Below are positions 46,798 through 58,374 of a stretch of DNA of 64,000 nt, one piece after another (position 1 is the stretch's first letter; every line of letters starts with the position of its first letter). The notes under the pieces are model-generated. The model did no database searches and had not been told where the DNA came from. It worked only from the letters and a program-made list of their open reading frames with translations. The position numbers were made by a program, and so were the translations under genes. Origin of the DNA: Iris pallida (taxonomy: Eukaryota > Streptophyta > Magnoliopsida > Asparagales > Iridaceae); assembly GCA_029216955.1 (NCBI GenBank), contig JANAVB010009598.1, positions 28,088,706-28,152,705 on the forward strand, read 5' to 3'.

Positions 46798-49461
46798 TGT
46801 CACCCCCATTTCCTGTATTACGGATTTATGCTCGTATTTGATTTTGGCACGTATTTTTAATTTTCTCGACTTGCGGATTTTGGTTTCTCGTAAATGGGTT
46901 TTGGACCATGGCTTGGTTTTATTTTGTGGAAGTTGGTTTGGTTTGGTTCATCATGAGTGGAACACTTTCACCTACACTCTACCCTCAACACAACACAACC
47001 ACCCTCATTATATCTCCACCAAACTTTCTCTCTCCTCTTTACTCTCCATTAATTTTCTTCTTCTTCCTTCTTCCACAACTCCCCAACCCATTAGGCAAGT
47101 GCACCTTGCCATCAAATAAGCACCACTTTTTATTTGTCCATTAGCTAGATTAGGCCATGGAGAACAACTTTAGAACTTGACATTTTGTGATTTGGAGTTT
47201 CCTTTGTTCTAGATCTAGGTTTTTACTATTTTCGGATTTACATGGTTTTGATCTATTTAACTTTGATTTTTGTATGTTTTGATGCTTCCATGTGGAAGAG
47301 AATTCGATTTTACTCAAGTTAGAACTTTGAAAATCTAGATTTGGTTTTAATTTGGCTAAGTTATGAAGAATTGTAGTTCTTGGTGTTCTTGGACTTGCTC
47401 TCGGCCAGGAAGAACAGCCCTCTGCCTTGCGCTTTTTAGCGCATGGCCGATTGCGCACCCCCGGCCTGTGCTCCTTAGCGCATGGCCGATTGCGCAATCA
47501 CTTGGCCAGTGCTTTGCGCTGCGCTGGATTGCGCTGGCGCAAGCTAGCCATGCGCAAGCCAGCCATGCGCAAAGTAACCCCTGCGCAATCGACCATTGCG
47601 CAATCCACCCTGCGCAAGCCAGCCATGCGCAATCCACCTATGCGCAATCCATCTCTGCGCAACCAACTCCTGCGCAGTTGGTACCCTGCGCAGCTCACTC
47701 CTGCGCAGTTGGTACCCTGCGCAGCTCACCCTGCGCAGTTGGCCTCCTTGCGCACTTGACTCCTGCGCAATCCAACCCCCTGACCCCTTGCGCAAACCAT
47801 TGGCTCTTGGAGATTTGGTTTTATTTTCTTTAAGCCTGGCTCTTCTATAGTCCTATATATATTGATATTGTATTAGATATTTTACGCCCATTTTATATCC
47901 TTACGCCTTTTGTCATGAACTTGATTTTACTTAATATGTTTGGAATGTCTATTGTACATGGCATGGTATGACAAGGACCTAGCATAACACGACAGTGACC
48001 CGTAGTGGTGCACTCCTGACATGACCAACCTGACATGACAGTGACCCGTAGTGGTGCACTCCTAACAAGCACCCTGATATGATTTATCTTGATAACTTGA
48101 TAGTGGCCCGTGGCGGCGCACTCCTGACTTGACTTGACTTGTAATTTGTAATTAACTCGTATAATCAACTTGACACCGTGGGTGTTCCTGCTTGCTTGTT
48201 TGTACAATCCACTTGTCTTGTCTTGCATCATGTCTAGGACGCGACTTCCTGGGTACCACGGCCAGGGACTCGCGCTAAATTGGATTAGGCTAATTATTAG
48301 ATCAAACTAGAACATGGAGAATTCCCAGTCACAGGCAATCTCGTTATCTGGGCGCTTTAATGGACTTGTAGCTTGTCGACGAGTAGAGCACATTTCCAGC
48401 ACACTGTTATGTGTTGCACCCTCTAAGTCACCTAAGGGTACATTTGTCTCCCGGGCAATGTACCCACCTATAACTCTCAACCCGCGGAAGGATAACTGGA
48501 TGGTCTGCAGGGCTTGGGACTGGAATTCTCACTTGCATCTTGTTAGTAATTAGGTTTGTGATAACCCTAGTTAGTTAAAGTAGTAAGCCGTAGTATTTGT
48601 TTGGCCGATTGCGAATGGATGGTGTCCAGCCTTGTCTAAGTCTTGTCTAGCTCCAGTACCTGTTATCTCCTGAGCATGTTTGTTTTACTTATCTTAACGA
48701 TAAATGAGTAGGGACAGTGAGCTATTCAGGCGAAGGGTTACAACCCCGGTCCTTGTCTGGTTTAAGGATTGTAACCTGGCTCCCGGAATGGTTCCACGTC
48801 CCTAGTCGTTTATCGCTCTGTGTACTTTACTACTTGTACTTTCTTTTATTCTTTATGTTCTGATATGCTGGCTTTTGTTCTTATTTGTGGCCTCTTTTGT
48901 GGCACTTGCTCTTTCGGGGGTTTGACCCAGCTGGTTTTGTGTGGCCAGATTTCGGAGCAGCTCCCGAGGATCTACCGAGCTTCCAGCCCAATGGTGACAA
49001 CTAGACGGAACCCGGGCCAAGAGTGGGTTTTCCTTTTTGTTTCGCCCACTTATATGTAAATTTATTCTTTTGAGGCGTTTAGCCGACGAGCACCTGTTAG
49101 CTCGATGCACATTTACTTACTGTCTGCCTGCGGGCTGTAAACATGATTAACAAATCCTAGGGTTGATCATGTATGACTGAACTCTTGCTAGTCCCATCAT
49201 TTTGTACGACTAGCTTCATGATCATCCAATATGTAATATTTGGGACGCCTTATATATATATATTTGATGCTCTAATATCTTGTAACTCTGTTAATTGCTT
49301 GAGATTGAGACAATAGGCTTGACCTTAAGAGACTGCTGGCTTGTAGTAAACCCTCATATCTAGACAGCCGTGACCGTATAGTTGAGATGTATTCTATTTC
49401 AATATACGTAGCTGGCTATGTCTGCCCCCGCTCTCCAGTATTCTGGTTCTGGGGCGTGACA
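46798..49461 (+). repeat. Tekay 3' LTR
   Basis: 2664 bp, near-identical to the 5' LTR. The TGCGCA cluster lies at about 47420-47775 with a small unit-number difference, and the (AT)n run is shorter. Confidence 0.95.
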
Positions 49462-49466
49462 GGTAC

Positions 49467-50875
49467 ATTGGTGTCGAGAAGTTGGACGGGAAAACAACAT
49501 AGTTCTAGTGATATCTAGATCGGTCCGAAATCGACCGGGACGACAAACTGTGGTCGTTGGCTGTGAAAGAGGTGGTGTGTTCAGAACGCACAAGAAAAAT
49601 ACAGTTATCCAAAGTAAAGTTCCAAGAAAAAATGTTGGAACGAGGAAATGTGGTTGTCCATTCACGATACATATTAGAAACGAAGAAGAAGGAAAATGGA
49701 CAGTAGAAGTGAAGAATGGAACCCACAACCATGAGATTGCCGAGACACTATTGGGTCATCCGTATGTCGGACGGTTGAACAATACGGAGAAGAAGATAGT
49801 CGAAGACTTGTCCACCTCCGGAGTTGCACCGAGACAAATATATTCCGTCATACGACATGAAGATGAGAAGAACAAGTCTACAATGAAGTCAATATACAAG
49901 CCCTATCTTCTTCAAACACTGTCCGAACGAAATCAAGAATGGCGATGCAAGAAGTGCTCAAGTTGCTTGTCGATAATCATTATGTTGAGTTCCATAGAAG
50001 ACATCCCCAGAGTAATAAAGTAATTTCAATCTTTTGGGCTCATCCCGATTGCACAAGTTTGGCCAGGTCTTTTGCCGACGTGTTAGTCCTTGATTGCACG
50101 TACAAGACCAATAAGTTCAAGATGCCTCTCTTTCATGTTGTCGGGTTCACCTCTACTTGAAAAACATTTCTAGTGGCATTTTGCTTCATGAAGAGTGAGA
50201 AACTTGAAGACTACACATGGGCGTTGGAGAAACTGAAAACACTTTACACCGGTCATACAGAGCCGTCAGTTTTTGTTACCGACAGAGAGTATGCCCTAAT
50301 TAATGCTATTCGTATTATTTTTCCTCAAGCGGATACATTGCTATGCACTTGGCATGTCAATCGTAATATTCAAGCCCAATGTAAGTTGAAGTTTCGAAAG
50401 GAGGATGGTAAAATCGACATGCAAATTTTTGACGAAATGGAATTGTGTGTGACGAGCCTCTACGATTGCCAGTTACGACGCCGTATGGTACTTGTTTAAG
50501 CAAAAGTGGGAGGCGAGGGAGCCGGCATACATTTCTTACATCAAAGATACATGGCTTGAACCGCACAAAGAACAATTCGTCTTAGCATGGTCGAATGTGG
50601 TTAAGCATTACGGCACGACAACTACCAACCGTATCGAAGGAGCACACTCTTTATTGAAGAGACACCTAAAATCATCTTTCGGCAACTTTGTCTCTGTTTG
50701 GCAAGCTATACATTTATCAGTAGACCGGACGGTGAATGAAATTAAGGCATCATTTGAGATGAGTTTGAATATAGTCAAGCATGAGCATAGAAAGGAAGTA
50801 CTCTTAGATTCTTTAATGCGCGTGGTATCTCACAAGGCGTTGGCCTTAATAGTTGATGAGATTGAAAGGTCATAG
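49467..50875 (+). pseudogene. MULE transposase (MURA-type), main part
   Basis: Resumes the exon cut at 39132 (WCREVGRENNIVLVISRS). The FAR1-type DNA-binding region follows with GCERGGVFR, KCGCPF and HNHEIAETLLGHP. The MULE catalytic core has LVLDCTYKTNKFKMPLFHV (first Asp), FVTDREYALI (second Asp), TLLCTWHVNRNI and NRIEGAHSLLKRHL (Glu). Frameshifts near 49935 and 50485, a TGA at 50158-50160 and a TAG at 50873-50875 show it is inactive. Confidence 0.9.
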
Positions 50876-52015
50876 TTTGTCGGGTTTGATCCCGAGGTTT
50901 ACGGGTGTGTATATCGACATACACTGGGCCTCCCTTGTGCACATCAGATTAATGAATATCGCCGTGAATCTATTCCTATTCCAGTAGATATTGTCGATCA
51001 ACGTTGGAGGCAGTTGTCTATGATGCCCCTGGTGAAGATGGACGATGATTTCTTCTCTTTGCCACAAGTGAAACTTCTCCATGCAAGGTGGTGTGCCTCA
51101 ATAGGAGCGAAACGGATGTCCATTGAGCTTAAAATCCAAGAAATTGCATGTCCGGTGACTACTAGAATGCATGAGCCGTCCGTTGTTTCCAATCCTAAAG
51201 GCAGGCCTCAAACAAGATTGACTAGTTCACAGAAGAGAAGGCTGGAGTCGACTAAGAGAGATCCATCGTCCTTTGAGCATGTTGAACGAAGCTTACAGCA
51301 ACCTCCGCCTGCACGGAAGAGCAAGCTTGTCGTTCGCCGAAAAATAGAGAAAATGGACCTCCCAAGAGAAGATACCGTTGCAAGCCAAACAACGAGTTTG
51401 TATATTGACAAATTTCAACTTGAGCTTCAAAGTTACATTTGGTCTATTGTCGATGTCCCCGGTGATGGCCATTGCGGATTTCATGTGCTTGCAAGGCATC
51501 TTGGTTATGACGACAAAGACGGATGGAGACGGGTGAGGCATGAGCTGTACGAGGAGTTAGAGACTCGTCTTCCATTCTACTCCCGCATCCTAAGCGAAGA
51601 AACGGTTGCAAGTTTGTTGTTAAGTATCCCTTGCACCGACAGTGTTACCGGGAAATACCACTATATGTCAGTCCCGTCTGCCGGCTATTTATTTGCTAAT
51701 AGGTACATGATACCTGTTGTACTTATCTCGCCAGATATTAACAATACATTATTTCCGATGTGCGCTCCTCCGACGGACCACGGACATTCTAACCTATGTA
51801 CTATAGGTCTGATCGGGGATCACTTCGTTATACTAAAGATGATCGCTCATTCTCCGATTCCTCCACCTTCAACGATTTGGTACAAAAGAGTACCGATCGA
51901 AGCCATCGCTTGGACCATACCTTTCGTTGATCAGATCAACCATTGTAAGAAGTTGTTGAAGATTGAGGAGCCAAGAGACATACCTGCTAACCACTACGAC
52001 GTCGAAATCGACTAA
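50876..52015 (+). pseudogene. MULE transposase C-terminus (SWIM) fused to an OTU protease domain
   Basis: In the same frame as the preceding segment across the TAG at 50873. It begins with a SWIM-like zinc site (CVYRHTLGLPCAHQINEYR), passes a basic linker (RKSKLVVRRKIEKM) and ends in an OTU cysteine-protease fold. Counting from 51014, D151-G-H-C154 in DVPGDGHCGFHVLA and H270 in GDHFVILK are the expected catalytic residues. The 333-codon OTU part itself is open to its stop. OTU domains fused to plant MULE transposases are a known type; the cellular role is unproven. Confidence 0.85.
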
Positions 52016-52111
52016 GTATAGATATATTTACAGTTTGACATTTTGTACATGGAGGACCACTTTTGTACACAGTGAAATATGAAGTCCACTAATCTATATG
52101 GAGTAAATTTT
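52016..52111. other. 3' UTR of the transposase-OTU gene
   Basis: Short AT-rich stretch with TTTGTACA repeats directly after the OTU stop. Confidence 0.4.
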
Positions 52112-52260
52112 TGTGTTATATGTGTTTACTGTGTGCTACCTGTGTTATATGTATTTACTTGTGTGCTACCTGTGTTATATGTGTCTACCTGTGTACTATT
52201 TGTGTTATATGTGGTTACATGCGTGTTATCTGTGTTATATGTGTGTACCTGTGTGCAATT
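52112..52260 (+). repeat. 30-bp minisatellite
   Basis: Five units starting TGTGTTATATGTGTTTAC at 52112, 52141, 52171, 52201 and 52231. Confidence 0.95.
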
Positions 52261-52269
52261 ATGTGCGAC

Positions 52270-52797
52270 AAAAATAGGACTGACACAGAGTTTCAGTTTG
52301 AGAAACTCTGTCACAGAGTTTCATAGGTAGGACTGCCACCAGCCTGGCAGTCCTAACTGAAACTTGTTGTTGCAGCAAGTTTGAGTTAGGACTGCCAGCA
52401 CCCTGGCAGTCCTACTTTAGTGTAGGACTGCCAGGGGGGTGGCAGTCCTACTTATGAAACTCTGTGACAGATTTTCAGTTGAGAAGCTCTTTACAGAGTT
52501 CCATAAGTAGGACTGCCAGCCCCCTAGCAGTCCAACACTAAAGTAGCACTGCCAGGGTGCTGGCAGTCCTAACTCAAACTTGCTGCAACAGCAAGTTTCA
52601 GTTAGGACTGCCAGCACCCTGGCAGTCCTACTTTAGTGTAGGATTGCCAGGGGGCTGGCAGTCCTACTTATGAAACTCTGTGACAGAGTTTCAGTTGAGG
52701 AGCTCCTCACAGAGTTTGATAAGTAGGACTGCCACCCCCTGGCAGTCCTACACTAAAGTAGGACTGCCAGGGTGCTGACAGTCCTAACTGAAACTTG
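52270..52797. repeat. Nine-unit palindrome array with TAGGACTGCCA core
   Basis: Nine 26-28-bp palindromes TAGGACTGCCA-N6-TGGCAGTCCTA start at about 52328, 52387, 52423, 52508, 52544, 52603, 52639, 52724 and 52759. The N6 loops alternate between GCACCC/GGGTGC and GGGGGC/GCCCCC types, so neighbouring units are also complementary. Units 2-5 are repeated as 6-9 at a 216-bp period. Spacers contain their own palindromes (GAAACTCTGTGACAGAGTTT and AAACTTG...CAAGTTT). It lies between the convergent ends of the two MULE genes. Confidence 0.92.
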
Positions 52798-53025
52798 CTC
52801 AGCAATAGGGGTTATTACAATCGATGTTGCCATATCTTTGTCTTGAACTACTCGACCTTTCCCTCGACCCTAAATCTACTGGAGTGATTACAATCATCTC
52901 TTAATCATATCCTCAACCTAGACTACGACCATATAAACTTCGAACCCTTCTATCTACCGTAGTGTCTTCTCACCCCCCTACAAATTCTTAATTTCGAGGA
53001 CAAAATTCTTTTAAGTTGGGTAGGA

Positions 53026-55828
53026 TGTAAAATCCCTAAATTTTTACTATTTTTTTTAAATTTTTGGTACTGATTTAAAATTCTGTATTGTACGTCGCGT
53101 AGTCGTATTTTACGTCGCGCACGAAATTTTATTTTTCGTAATTGTTCGACGAGTGCGAATATGTGCGAGCGTACATATTTTTAGGAAAAACATTTTTCTT
53201 ATTTTTTTTTATAGTTTCAAAGTATATATAATAAATATTTTAGTTATCGTTCCAAAATTCTAATTTGTTATTTTATTTATAAAGCCTTTTATTTACATAG
53301 TTATAATAATAAATAAATTTTTTTCTATAAAATGGTATATTAGAAAAATATATTTATGTAAATATCATTTGGACATTAGTAAATATTTATTGAGTTTAAT
53401 TGTAAATAATAATGTATTTTCGAAATTATTATATTAGTATTTTTTTGAAAATATATTTCGGAATTATTATGGCGATTTAAACCTTGATTTGAATTTTTGG
53501 ATTTATTTAAATCGTTAAATATTTGAAATTTGGTTTATCTCATTGATTTTATACTAGAAATTTAATTAGATTTAATTTGGATTTGTATTTGGATTGGATC
53601 TGATTTATTTTAAATTTATTTAAAAGGAGATTTAAACTACTCCTAATCCTATCCAAATGGGAATTCCCACATCCTATAAATAGGCAGGTACTCCTTCATA
53701 TTATTTCTCTCCAATTCATCTTCCACAAATATCTCATCGTGTTGTGCACCGTGTCTGTGTTCATCACCGCCCCCTTTTTCCTTCCGCCGACGAGTCGCCG
53801 GCAGCCCTAGCCTTCCTCCGCGGCCAGCGCTGAGACCCGCAACGGCTCACTCCCACCGCATCTCCTCCTCTCTCCCGCTCCCCTCTCTGCCTCTCTCTCT
53901 CTCTCTCACCTGCTTCTTCTTTCATTTTTTTTCATTTTTTTTCTTTCTTTCGCACTCTTTTTAAGAAGAGAGAGCAGCAACACATGGGTTGCTTCTGTTG
54001 TTTTGATGGAATTTTTTTATTTTTATTTTTTTATTTTATTTTGTGTTTCCTTTTGTCTTCTTCTGTTAGTGTTTAGTTATTATTATTGTTGTAATTATTA
54101 TTATTATTTATATTGTTATTATTGTTATTATTACTAATAAGATTTCATTGTTATTATTATTATTATTATTATTACCATTATTATTATTATTATTTCTATT
54201 ATTTCCTTTCTTATAAACTCTCATTATTATTATTATTATTATTTTTTTTTAGTACTCTTAAGTTATTAAGAGGGGATGTATATTCAAATAAAATATATAG
54301 GGTAAAATAATTTTCAAATTATATAGGTTATAAAAAGTTGGCTTCCATATGTTTATTTTTGGTATAGAAGTCCTAAAATAATTTTTGTAAATTTCTAGTA
54401 TTATTCTGAAATATTTTAACCAATAAAATGTTTCTATCAATCCTATTTTTACAAAGTTAGATTTTTAGTCTAAAAAAACGATATATGATTTTTCAAAGTA
54501 TTTTTCCTAGAAATTATTTTAACTAATAAAATATATTTTTCCAAAGTATTATAAATAGTTCCTAAAATAATATATATCTATTTCCTACAAATTTCCTTTG
54601 ATTATCGTCTCTCATCTCGACTAGCCATAATTCTCGTCCTTTACAAATTTGGTGCGTCCTCATATCAACCCTAACTAATTTGACCATCCTGGACCTGATG
54701 GAACTGTCCGTACCGCTACCCGAGGTCCCCTTGCATAGTTGTTGCACCGAAGTCGCAGTTCATGCCACCGTGATTATTGCAGTACACCAGGCGCCCTACC
54801 AGACAAGACACCTTGCCTTTACTGTTTAAAATTTCCTGCTCAATATCATGCATGTTGTGTTTATTTTCAAGATTGTTTCTTTCTAAATTATATGTAGATA
54901 CAAATTATTATATTTTATAAAATTGGCTTAGAGTTAAGAGACTACCATTAAATTTAGTGTGTCTCATTGACTTGCCACGATTGTACACGAGTTGTGTGTG
55001 AGAGTTGTGAGTATCATATAGAGGTCACTTGCGTGTGGGCTGATCCCCCGTGCGCATGCGTAGGAATAACTGTCAATAGATGCATGATTAGAAGACTTGA
55101 CAGTTATCTATATTAAAACAGTGTGGTGGAAACGTCACGTGTTTGTGTGTCATGGTTACGACACACGTATAGTATCATTGGGGGGAGGGGACAGCTACTA
55201 GCGTAGGGGCTACTTTTATTTTACACATTTGAGAGATAGTGTCTCGGATGAGCGCTACGTGTTACCCGGCCGATAGTGTCTCGGATGAGCGCTACTTGTT
55301 GGCCACTCTTTATTACATGCTTGAGACAGCCCCTGCGTAGAACGTTGTCCTCTAAATTGAAATTCACATAGAATGGTTAGGAACCTTTACTCATGCATAT
55401 TTTCTGTTGAGCTTTATTATTCAGTTTATCGGCATGATATTATGTGTCTTGTTACGTCCCTCTGAGGACCTGGTGATCTCTCCAGGTGTGCGTTTCGTGA
55501 TTTCTTGCAGGTGCTCTAGCTAAGGCCATTCCTTCCTTCGTGATGATTGCTCTTGGACTCGCCATTGCTCTCGCTTGCTAAATTCTTTCCTTGTATATTT
55601 TTTCCATATTTAATTTGGTTGGTAGTGGACTTTGTCTCCGCCCAACTATTGTGTACTTGACAAACTCAAAGTTGCTTTATATCATTATTTAACTTTGTGG
55701 ATGAGATTTAGTGCCTTAGCTTTCTACATTTACAGCTTATGTATATATACGAGTCGTATATTTACTCGTATGTATACAGCTGGCATGATACGTTTCTAGT
55801 CCTACTATTTTGGGACTGGAGCGTTACA
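53026..55828 (+). repeat. Long-LTR element, first LTR
   Basis: 2803 bp, TGTAAAATCCC to GGAGCGTTACA. It has CTATAAATAGGCAGG near 53675 as a TATA box, a CT-rich leader, (ATT)n runs near 54080-54250 and a two-copy GATAGTGTCTCGGATGAGCG repeat near 55235-55300. Confidence 0.92.
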
Positions 55829-58374
55829 TGTTTTTGTGGTGGCCCATGCAGGTCACGTTTGTCACTTCGGTTACGTAATTGTACCGATGTGAGCCTGCAA
55901 TATAGGATTAGAATCTAGGAATCTCATCCACCTACTTGACATCCTTTCTTGACTTCAAATTTTGAACTCTCGTTTGCCCTCCTTTATTTGCATCTTGCTT
56001 GACTTCTTCTACCGTAAAATCTTAGTTTCGTGCTTAGTGACAATTAGAAAGAGGACTACACTCGTATATGCTCATAGGTCAAACACATGGCTAGATGGAT
56101 TACCTTGACAATTAGTATGCATTGAGGTCTTATTTGTGTATAAAAGCATTATGTTCCCTAGAAATTTGATCTTAAGGATTAGTTTATTCCAAGTTGGGTA
56201 GTAGTATATTACCGCCATCAAAAGGATAGTTTAAATTTTATTTACAAGGTGGTATACACAAGAGGATAGCTAGATCGAGAAAACAAAATTTTTATGAATT
56301 TTGAAATCGCGAAATAGTTATGATTTATTAGGGATATGAAATCGATTGAGAAATAACTTGAATTTTTATTGTGACGCATGATTTACGGTTAACTTTGAAA
56401 GTTTGGATTGTAATATTATAAAGTTTATCTCGAGATTATTTATGGAGTTTAATTTATGATTTTTAGACAACTAGAGATAGCTTGAGGTTTAAATTGAGTC
56501 GTAAGATTTACAAGTTTATTTAATTAGTTGAAGAAATGTTGGTAAAATTTTGTTTAAATATTTGGAGGATATGAAAGCGACATTGAAGGAAAAATTTAAA
56601 TTTTAAATTGTGTCATATGATCTATGATTTAAAAAGTTAATTAGATTTCAAGTTTAAAGCTTTATTATGGATATTTAAATTTTTGGTAAAAATATGTTCA
56701 TTTGCGATATACAAGGACTATTTCGAGATTGATTAGAGATTTAAATTAAACTTGACAGTCTAAGATAATTGGTAATTGTGGCGGAGTATCTTGAAAATTT
56801 TATTGAGAAACTTCGAGGAACTTGAAATTTAGATTAGATCATATTGGTAGAGGACCAAGAAGCAAGAAAGGTCACCCTAGTGAGATAGAAGTATTCTACA
56901 TTAGATTGTCATGCCACCTATGATTATGATATTGCATATACACAAGTATAGTTAGTCATCGACCAAACCAATGAACATATCTTTTGACTTACTCGACCTT
57001 CCCTTAATCCTAGATCTTTTGTCATGACCATCTAATTATTTGAAACTTGAGAAATGATTAGATTGTTCCTTAATTATACTCCATCTATGTGGCTATCATA
57101 TCTCTAGAAATTGAATTCCTAACTTATTTTACCTTGATCTACTAGAAACCGAATTATCTTTATTTCATGCTTTAACTTGGTTATTTATTTTTAATCATTA
57201 TCTCATGAACTCCCACTTTCTATTTAAATTCTTTTGTGTGTCCTTTATCGTGACTTGGATATTTGGAGCACAACACTAGACTTTTCCATCCAATAAATCC
57301 CATATACAAGACCTAGACGAACCCACCTTCATATGGGTGTATCACGTGCCACTAAAACACTTCTCCTTGTATTCTATTTTCATGATATGACTTTGGGTCA
57401 TAAGAGACTAAACTATAACCTTTACCGTGAAACCAATTACTTTTTAACTATAGATGAGACTCGACCTCGACTCAATTCTTTCGACCCGATATATGATTTT
57501 GTTCTACTCAATTCCTTACATGCTTAACCTTGCATTTTATCTTGATTGCTGGACCTATCACACCATTAGTTTAATTCTTGTAAGTTGGGTAGAATACCTC
57601 ACGAACTAACCAACATTTTGTGGACCACAATTGATAGGTTCACTTGGACCATAAAATTCAGTAGACCCTAACTTATCTAGTCAACCAAGCCGACTGCATA
57701 GGCCCAAATTTCGGACGGAACTTAGATTTTATAAGATCTTGGACTAATTGATTTCTTTCATCATTACCCTTTACTTATTATTTTATTTACCTATGATGCT
57801 AAAATAGCTTAGTTTTGCAAGCGTATTCTTTATCAAGCTTGATCATGACATATGTTTTATTGGGTCGCTCCCACTAACATATTGTCTAATTAGAACCGGT
57901 GCATGATGGTCTGATCAACCAAGTGCACTTTGGTTCGCTTTTATTTATCGTTCTACGTGGATGGGGACATAGCTAAACTTGTCCTCTAGACTTCCATCCG
58001 CGACTGCCTTGGCAACTCATTTTTCGGTCGTCCTTGAACCACGTAATCGTACTCGATAATATCGCCTCTCTTGAACTCCCTATTGCTTTCGCCTTCACCT
58101 ATTTTAGAAGGACGAAGGCGTTATACTAGAACTTCCTCTAGCTATCCTATTACTTATGACCATTATCACTCGATGTTGCCATATCTTTGTCTTGAACTAC
58201 TCGACCTTTCCCTCGACCCTAAATCTACTGGAGTGATTACAATCGTCTCTTAATCATATCCTCAACCTAGACTACGACCATATAAACTTCGAACCCTTCT
58301 ATCTACCGTAGTGTCTTCTCACCCCCCTACGAATTCTTAATTTCGAGGACGAAATTCTTTTAAGTTGGGTAGGA
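55829..58374 (+). other. Internal region of the long-LTR element, non-coding
   Basis: No gag or pol feature in any frame. The leader TGTTTTTGTGGTGGCCCATG matches the Tekay leader at 41786. The end AATTTCGAGGACGAAATTCT plus AAGTTGGGTAGGA matches the Tekay polypurine segment. Both ends needed for reverse transcription thus look Tekay-like. Confidence 0.8.

Larger units (their letters stand above)
39133..49461 (+). mobile_element. Ty3/gypsy chromovirus, Tekay type, nearly intact
   Basis: 10.3 kb element with 2653- and 2664-bp LTRs, target duplication GGTAC (39128-39132 and 49462-49466), one long gag-pol frame and a polypurine-type segment before the 3' LTR. A C-terminal chromodomain-like segment ([19 protein letters not shown] ... 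[16 protein letters not shown]) fits the Tekay/Del clade. I counted roughly twenty substitutions between the LTRs by eye, that is about 99% identity, so it is recent. Confidence 0.95.

Noticed and set aside
52328..52786. CRISPR-like array of 28-bp palindromic repeats with spacers
   Set aside because: This is plant nuclear DNA, the spacers are themselves repeated palindromes of unequal length, and there are no cas genes. It is a hairpin array in a MULE.
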